Of a DNA stretch of 64,000 nt, positions 55,901-64,000 are shown piece after piece. Where the stretch lies: positions 20,121,934 through 20,185,933 of the forward strand of contig NC_045138.2 of the NCBI RefSeq assembly GCF_008831285.2, read 5' to 3'. The notes under the pieces were generated by a model. It made no database searches. It worked only from the letters and a program-made list of their open reading frames with translations, and was not told the origin of the DNA. The translations under genes were made by a program, and so were the position numbers. Positions within the stretch are counted from its first letter, which is position 1; each line of letters starts with the position of its first letter. This stretch comes from Nymphaea colorata. Taxonomy: Eukaryota; Streptophyta; Magnoliopsida; Nymphaeales; Nymphaeaceae.

Positions 55901-58900
55901 GTGTGATAAGTTTTAGCTCTCTGCTGTTTAACTTAGAAAAATTTCTTTTTCCTTTTGTTCTTGTCTGCAGAACTCAAGAAGAGGTCTCAAAGATTGTTAA
56001 AGCTTGTAACAAATATAAGGTATATTGTTTTTTCATTGTATTTATGCAGTAGTTATGACTTACCAAACAGTAGAGTTCTTAATTTTCCATGATGGAACAC
56101 GTGGACATTGATTGTTTCTCCAGCATAAACTTCTGTATAGTAACGTTAAACGAATCATATTGCACTTGCTTTTCTAAGTGAAAGATAGACTATAAACAGC
56201 TCACTGATATTTTTTGTCATCTCAAATATAATAAGTGGAAATATAATACGTGGAAATGTATAAATAATTGGTTATCATATTCGTTTTCTAATATAGACAA
56301 TGTACAGTATTTTAAGGACATAAAAAATCTTGACATTCAGTATTAAATTTGCTGAAGCGGGTGCAAAATCTTGATATATGTAACCTATCATTTCAGACAT
56401 AAAATTATGTATATAAATATGTATGCTGTTTTTCAGCACAATGGCACAATTATTTGGTGTGATTGTAGGTGTAGATGGATCAGCTAGGAGGTTCCTGGTT
56501 GGAAAACTTTGAAGACAGTAGGAAATATCGCCTATTACTTGTATCAGTCACTTTTGCTGCAGCAAGTTTCTTTGTAGGAACCATGCATATTAACTGTCTG
56601 TAAGTGTCAAGGATGTTTGTATAGGAGATAATGTATAAGCTACTTATCTATTTGATAGTTTGATGTTTTTGTTCCCTCTATGAATGATGATGTTGCACAC
56701 TATTTTCCCTTTTTTTCGGATACAAATTTCAGATTTACTCATTTTTCTTTGTTAGGTTCCAATTGTACCGTATGGTGGTGCTACATCAATTGAGGGTCAT
56801 ACATTGTCTCCATTTGGAGGTGTTTGCATTGACATGGCAATGATGAAGGTTTGTCCAGCCAATTTATTTTCTCAAGTTTTCAAGTCATTGCTGTGTTACT
56901 TCGCTAATAGCTGACCAAGCTGGTCAGTTTAGGCTGTTCAAACTGAAATTCAAGAGTTTAGTGTCTTGCTTTGAAGTCAAAGATAGCTCCCCAGACCATC
57001 TTGGTGGAAAAAGGGATGAACCCAGTGGTTCTACCTCCATGAAGGGAGGTCGAGGTGATCAACCTATCCATAACTGTCCTCCATGAGTAGTTTCTTGTGC
57101 TATCAAGAATGGAAAGGAAAATATATTCCTCCTTAGTTACATGCTTGATTCTAGCCTTCACTTGCACTGGCTTCTCTTTCTTTACATGATTGGTTCTAGT
57201 ATTCACTTGCATCGACTCATTTTAACTTCCGATAACCTTTTCCACTTTTAAAAGTTCTAAATATAATTCTAGCAAGATCTTTGAGCCTGCTATTCTATTC
57301 CTAGTGATGTCAATTCAAGTAAGATGTTTGAAATATCTAGAGATCCAGGAAAGCATGCAAATTGGAAAAACTAATTTTTTGTTCCTGTATTTGATTCTTA
57401 GATACTAGAGCATATTTTGAATACATAGACAATGTTTTTTAAAGGATGAGGAAGTCGCCTAGATCACCACAAGACATTTTTCTTCATCACCCTGAAACAA
57501 TTTTCTGTTTGTTAGTTGGTGTGGTCAGCTTTGAAGTAGTAGATATACAAGTATTTTTTTGGTAAAATAAATGTACAAGTATTTTATTTGAAAAAATAAG
57601 GAAAACAATATGATTTGGCACATCATTTTTTTTTCACATATATTAAGAAGCTAAGGTGTATAAAAGTTCAATCTCAAATTCAAACTCGATCAAATTCAAA
57701 ACCTGAATGGGTTGAACTCTTCTAATTAGTGGCATGTTCGAAATGAAACTAATGATTGTCAGTGATGAATTTAATAAGACACTTTTTTCTGGTTCTTTTG
57801 CTCTTAAGTGCTTTTAACTCCTTGGAATTGCAATGTGGCGAATGAAAGTTATTTATTTTATGCCTGTTGAAGACAGTAACTGGTTTTGTGTTTTAAACTT
57901 TTACAGAAAATCAAATCATTACATGTTGAGGACATGGATGTTGTTGTTGAGCCTGGTATTGGGTGGATGGAACTGAATGAATTTTTGAAACCATATGGAC
58001 TTTTCTTCCCACTCGATCCAGGTGAGGTCTTTTGGTTACTCAAGGTATCTGTATATCACGTGTTTCTGTTGATATGTTGGCCTACTTTATGAACATAAAC
58101 CCCTACCTTTTAGTGTTTTATATTTTGGTACTTCTAATTGTCAACATCTGATTGTAACTTGAGTGGAACTAGTTCCTTGTGATTGCGTTCTGCAACACTT
58201 CCTTATTTAGTTCTTTGCTTGACCAGGACCAGGAGCTTCAATTGGAGGCATGTGTGCTACTCGTTGTTCTGGGTCCTTGGCAGTAAGGTTTATTTTTTCT
58301 ATTTTCTTCTCCAGAGCACTGCCACAAACATCGCAATATTTTTAAAGATATCACAATATTAATGACAAAAAATGAAAAAATCACGTTTTTAGAGAAGGTG
58401 GAAATAAAATTATCACGTTTCTTTCATGTTTTTCTTTGCTTTTCTCTTTTTTAACATTAATATGATCATGGATTCACATTTAAAATTAAACTTTAAACCA
58501 CATTATTTATCATAATTTTTATCATCATTAAAAGTTAAAAATTATTTTTATCACTTTATCTAGTTTTTTATGTCCTTTTATTAGTTTCATGTCTATTTTA
58601 ACTTTACATAATTTTTAGAAAATTTTTCATCTTTTAAAAATTTTCCAAGACTTTCCTGTGAAAGCAACTTTCCTAAAAAAATACCCAAAAAAACCTTGCT
58701 GTTAACAATCCAAGAATGCTATTTGTGGCAATTATTCAGAAGCATGATACTGTAATAAACATTTGAATATGCTTTCAGTATTCCTCATTATCATACTTGA
58801 TGTAACTGTTGGAATGTCCTTGCCTGTGTGACACATGTGATGCAGTAAACCATGTGAGGGGGGGATGGCTAGCAAGAATGCATAGTTTTGAGATGCTTAT

Positions 58901-61900
58901 GTTTTTGGAACATGCTTAATTGATAAGTTATAAAGCTTTTGAATAGAATTTCTAGGTCTGTTTGCTTCTTCTTGACTTCCAGGTATATATCTGCAATAAC
59001 TGCAGTTTATGAAATCTGGAGAGTTATCTATTTTTCTTGTGTCACAGGAGGGCAGATTAGTCCATGGGACTTGCATTAGAAACTAGGTAGCTTTTCAGTC
59101 AAAATAATTGGGACCTTTTTTTGTCTTATCAGCACATGGTCATAGGGTGTTTTGAGTTCAGATTTGGACTCAGTTAAGGTATGAATATCTAGTTATGATG
59201 GAAACAATTGGTCCTGACCTTAAGTCTGATTCAATGCATGGGTATGTTATCTCTGGTGCTTTATTACATGATACATTTAAAATGTGCAGTTGTAGGGGTG
59301 TCGTGTTTAATGATATCCATCTGGGTGATATGTAGCACATAAGCATCTTGATTAATCCAGGTTAGAAGCAAAATCTGACTCCTAATTAGGTTGGGTTCTG
59401 TTACACTAAGCTGATTTTGAGAGATTAATGAATGAGGCAGTTTTTGTTGGGGATGGATTTCCCAATCTTAAATATTTGGTATCCCCTTGTGCTTTACTAA
59501 AATTTGGATAATATTTCTGTCGACAGTTGCATCTCAAGTTATGCATACCCAACACTTGCGTTTTAAGAATTTAGCAACATATTAGAAATACACGCAAAAG
59601 ATGGAGGAACCAAACCTGTGATTATGACTTACTTTTTTGTCGCCTTTAAATATGAATGCGTTAACTTTTGTTCCCTTTTCCATTGAAGTTTATGATCTAG
59701 TTTTCAGTTTGTAGGTATGGGACAATGCGAGATAATGTCATCAATCTTCAGGTTTGTAATCTGTCACCAATTCTCCGGACTTATCATTTACTATTGTCAA
59801 CATGTTTCTACAAATGGTTTGGTGTTATATTTTGAAGTTTTGAACTCCAAGCCAGTCTTTAGTTTGTATATTATGTGGCTGTTTTTGTTTTCTCTGACAC
59901 AGCTTTCTTACTTTGATTTCTTTAAACAGGTTGTTCTAGCAAATGGCGATGTTGTTAAGACTGCATCGCGTGCTCGAAAGAGTGCTGCCGGGTATTTATG
60001 TTATGCTCTTCTTGATCGGTGAATCTCTTTAAAATAAGTATGTCTTTATTTAATATGGATGTGAGTGCACCTTGGGGCGGTCTCCTGTTTGCAGCTATGA
60101 CTTAACAAGGTTGCTGATTGGAAGTGAAGGCACCTTGGGTGTAATCACCGAGGTGACCCTGAGACTGCAAAAGCTCCCTGCATATTCTGTGGTATTATTT
60201 TTTCCTTTGCCTAATAATGAGCCCAGACTGTGGAGTCCTTTCCAATTGATATTGGCCTTGAAGTTTTTTTGAATATAAGTTTGTATTTTGATAGTCGTTC
60301 TTCATCAACTTCTTTTGCCTGTTCTCCCTCTGTTTTCGTAAGATGTGCCTTTACATTGCACACTTCATATAACATGCATATGTACATACCTGTATGTATG
60401 AGTACATCTAAGAGAGATTCTGGGGGAAGTTTCTATAGAGGGATATTTAATCTTTTGTAATTGAAAAAGAGAAAGTGACCTGGCAACATATTGAATATGC
60501 TAAATGATAACCAATACAATGGTTCTAAAGCTGGAAAAATAAATTACTTGAGCTTAGTTGATATCTAACAGGGTGTCAGGCTAATAAATGAATGTTTGAT
60601 CAATCATCATCTCTTGACAGCTTTTTCTTGTCTCTTGCTCTCCTACATCATCAATAATATGTTGCTTCTTTTCAGATTTAAACAAAGTTTGTTGATTTTC
60701 TTGAATAAACTTCTAAATTACCTTTGCGGTTCCTGGTTATGATGTTTTTTGCCTTTTTCATTGATTTCATCATCCAAATATTTGATACATCTAGCATTTG
60801 ATGTCTTGATTCTTGCGTCTGGGCATTCTGTTGCAACACAAATACCCAGTGAATATGTTTTCCCAGATTGATTGTAATTATGAAAGAATTGCTGCTTAGA
60901 AAAACTTCTAAAATGTGGAAATCTGGATGCTCAAACTTTTACTGCATAAATCTTAAATTATTTAGTCAACTTCATTTTGAATGGTAAAACATTTAATCTC
61001 TTAAATACAGTTAATGGATTTTTTATTTCCGACAGTCTAAGTTTTTGACCTTTTTTGCAGCTCTAATTAAATTTTGCCTTGCTGAATACCCAATTACTTG
61101 CATATGATAATGTGAAGTGAACAGGTTGCAATGTGCCATTTCCCAACAATCAAGGATGCGGCTGATGTTGCAATTGCCACCATGCTATCAGGAATACAGG
61201 TTTGGACACATGTTCTTTACTCTTTAATTGCTTTATTTGAGAATCAAACTATTCTTACTTCTCAACTAATTAGAGTATAATTCATTACATTTAGTGAAAC
61301 TGGACAACTATGAAGGTTAGGCCTTTCCTGAAATGCTTATTTTGTATCTGGCAGACATTGTAAATGTTTTTAAGGCAGTACACAGTTCACACACACACAT
61401 GAGAAACAATAGGGTGATTATTTTTTTATAATTGTAAGTTTTCTGTTAAGTAAACCTTATAAAATATGTATGTGCATTTTTTAGTATAAAACTTTTAGAT
61501 GATGAAGCTGACATAAATATGGGGACCTTGAGACCTTGAAAGTTGGTGGCTTATATTGTGCCAATATTCAAAAGTTGAAGATTCATGTTTTCATGTCTGA
61601 AGAATATGATCTAAGGCACCACAAGATCTGACTGTAGTAATACAGTCTCTAGCTATTGTTTTCATGATATGGAAATAGCCAAGTGGGTTATTCTGTGAGC
61701 ACCGTAAAGTTACATTATGCATGTGTATATGGGTGCACGCATTTGTGAGTGTGTGTGGAGTCTGACCATATAGATATGTTTAGAATGATTTGATTACCAT
61801 TTTTAGCTGGTTGGTAGACTTGCCATCATTGTTCATATCGTTTGTTATGTTCTTGTGGGGTTTATCAAGGTGGACATGATGTCACATAGAGGCAATAAAT

Positions 61901-62138
61901 AGTTGTTTGTTTTTTGGTATTCACACTCTTATATTTTTTTTCTTGATATTTGTATATTCATTTTTTCAGCAGTAAATTAGTAATTAGTCTCTTGATGATC
62001 ATGTGCTATTGCCTTGTCTGTTTATCTAGGTTTCAAGGGTGGAACTCTTGGATGAGGTTCAGGTAAAGGCAATCAATTTTGCCAATGGAAAGAACTTGCC
62101 AGAGGCCCCCACTTTGATGTTTGAATTTGTAGGCACTG
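52963..62138 (+). CDS. DLD: D-lactate dehydrogenase (cytochrome), mitochondrial, partial (first 12 exons)
   Basis: Exons 52963-53210, 53377-53470, 54944-55044, 55971-56019, 56756-56848, 57907-58021, 58227-58287, 59715-59751, 59930-59991, 60095-60191, 61125-61199, 62030-62138; about 380 codons in one frame. The gene runs off the right edge; I found no further exon in 62,139-64,000. It is the FAD flavoenzyme that oxidises D-lactate from methylglyoxal detoxification and passes electrons to cytochrome c. [20 protein letters not shown] is an Arg-rich, acid-free mitochondrial presequence, followed by a hydrophobic stretch (about 47-69). The FAD-binding PCMH domain shows [26 protein letters not shown] (165-179), [15 protein letters not shown] and [30 protein letters not shown] begins the C-terminal oxidase part. 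The rest of that domain, about a third of the usual length, is outside the window. Confidence 0.95.
53680..54620. repeat. about four degenerate repeats of 250-270 bp in DLD intron 2
   Basis: A core like 'gaactgaaacctagcta' recurs at about 53,759, 54,035, 54,280 and 54,533. In several units it is preceded by 'aataatcctatatt'-like and 'gggtgtgtatactgg'-like words, in the same order. Spacing is 250-275 bp. The units resemble a dispersed plant repeat with 'agtcccacat' type sequence, but are too diverged for a firm class. Confidence 0.55.
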
Positions 62139-64000
62139 GTGAGTATACTTTAGCTTAATTATTCACGTTTTCAATATATCTTAACCATTTTCGTCATAAA
62201 TTTTCACTTTTTTTACATTTATTGATGTCACTTCCAGGTGCCATCTACGTGGTCACCCCACCTTGGCACCATCTAATCCACCTGGGCTCTGTAGGCATAA
62301 ATCTAGTCCCCAGGATGGCCAAAGATCTTATACTGACCATTAGGAAGCTTAGATTTTTTCCTCTTTTTTTCTACTTTAATGTTTCAAAAGCTAGGTTAGT
62401 GTTCTAATTATATTGGATTTCTTGCAGTTGTTTTAAATTCTTTGGGCTAATTCTACAACTTTCATGCTAATGAATGTTTACACTTAATTTTGGGTGTCAA
62501 CTAAGCCAATAGGCCCTGCCTCGGCACTGACTAAGCCTTTTAGGGTGTCTCCTTTCTGACAGTGATTAAAGTTCCTCATTCTAATCCCCGCAGGAAAACA
62601 ATAGGAATGCACAAAAACAAGAGGAAGGCACAAAAATTGAAGGGAAACTCAATAACAGTAATGAATTAAGGTTTCTTGCTCAACAATTAGTCCAAAAACA
62701 AAAGAAAATATGCTTAAACCCTAGATTCGAATTGGATTTCAGACCCACTAAACAAAATGGTCAAAATCCTAAAGAATATCAATACCAAATCCAAAGCCTA
62801 AATGGATCCGAATAAGGGGCCCAGCCCAGTAATTCTACACACAGGCCCACTAATGCTACACTGCGTCAATCTCCACAGGTTGAAACATTCGGCTCCTGAC
62901 AAATGAGGTAATGCTGCTGTGATGTAGATGAGGCACAATAGAATGACGGTCCTTTGGACTGCCTTGAGTAGGTGCACAGATGTCACCGACTCACTGAGAT
63001 AGGATTGAAGCCGAACCCATTGCTAGGGATGTTTTCCATACTTAATCTTAAAAATTTATCCAAGCAAAATGTTTTCCAAAATGTTATGATCAACTACAAA
63101 TAAAGTAAAAATTTTTATCACCAAATTATTTTCCATCATAAATTTTCATGCTCCCCACCTTCACTTCAGAAGTATGTTGGAACTCCTATTTCTCAGTTTG
63201 CTTCTATCCAGAAGGACTTCTGCTTATATTTCTTTGGGCAGCAATGTTCTAAGCTCATTTCATTTTCCTTCTCTCTTGCCATGTTTTTTCCCCCATCCAA
63301 ATCTTTCATTTGACTGGTATTCTAAGATCTCCTTGTGCTAATATTCTTTCAGATCTTAATGTATTTATGAACTATCCTAATGTATGAATATCACTCACTC
63401 AGAAATACTGTTCTCGAGTTTTTGTCATGAGGTTTCCTCTGGTATCTTTGGGTGAAGGTAGATTTGGGGGGAATCTCAAGAAAATCTAAGGAAATCACAA
63501 AAAGTGGATAAAAAAAGGAAGTGAAAAATTCAAGAGAAGACATAAAAGAAAACAAGAACAATGTCCAAATGACTGATAGATTTACAAGCACCATCTAGCA
63601 AAATAACAACTAGCAAGCCGCATGAGAAGTTTAAGTTTCAACTGCAAAAGTTTCAAGCCTTCGAGACTTCAACGATATAGTTGTAAAAATGAATCTCTTA
63701 TAAGTCATCATTCCTGCTCCCAACTCTGAGAAAAAGAAAAAAGATCAATATTCTACTAAACACATATTGGATCTGGAATTAGTCATGATTTAGATGTGCA
63801 CGTGGTGTACATAGGATTCCTGTGTGAATGTGATTGCAATACTGCTCTCACAATTAGGGGCATTATCTAAGTGGCCTGGATATGGCAAAATGGCCATCCA
63901 TGTTAGCACGCTGATGCATGGATGCTGATACTGAGACCCACTTGGAAATATTTTTAAAAAAATGCATACTAGTTTTTGCATTTTTCATATTAATTTTAAA
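62139..64000. other. DLD intron 12, no further exon recognised
   Basis: After the donor at 62,139 no sequence coding for the next conserved DLD segment is seen. The stretch 62,490-63,010 differs in composition and looks like an old retroelement or LTR-like fragment, without clear ends. The rest is AT-rich. Confidence 0.6.

Noticed and set aside
62490-63010. LTR-like segment in DLD intron 12
   Set aside because: No paired LTR, primer-binding site or coding domain visible in the window.

Overview
The window is nuclear DNA of a flowering plant. It has AT-rich intergenic DNA, many short GT-AG introns, one plant-type tRNA gene, many small inverted-repeat elements and TA/GA microsatellites. The species cannot be named from the sequence. 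I see no bacterial, phage or organellar features and no CRISPR array. Exon models were built by hand from ORF fragments, splice sites and codon phase; every junction given keeps the frame.

Layout, left to right. About 1-8,980 has no gene I can support; it holds two small TIR elements (1,070-1,353 and 1,596-1,712) and decayed repeats. On the minus strand, 14,041-8,985 is a nine-exon gene whose 303-residue product resembles SKA3, a kinetochore subunit. A tRNA-Arg(CCT) gene lies just upstream of it at 14,209-14,281. The minus strand of 33,942-17,757 is one 27-exon gene for an organellar valyl-tRNA synthetase (EMB2247-like, 967 residues). From 33,943 to 38,550 is repeat-rich DNA; inside it is a 968-bp hAT-type element (36,061-37,028) with 8-bp target duplications that carries a broken piece of a short-chain dehydrogenase gene. 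On the plus strand, 38,636-43,333 and 48,150-51,549 are two tandemly duplicated PLAC8-family genes with long Pro/Gln-rich N-termini and an eroded cysteine motif. From 52,963 to beyond the right edge is a mitochondrial D-lactate dehydrogenase (cytochrome) gene (DLD); its first 12 exons are visible, ending at 62,138.

How the genes relate. SKA3-like, ValRS and DLD are housekeeping genes acting at the kinetochore, in organellar translation and in mitochondrial D-lactate oxidation; nothing suggests a shared pathway. The PLAC8 pair is the local innovation: matching exon sizes and related promoters show a duplication, after which introns and flanks collected MITEs, microsatellites and tandem duplications. 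The best candidates for something undescribed are the gene-capturing hAT element and the PLAC8 pair.
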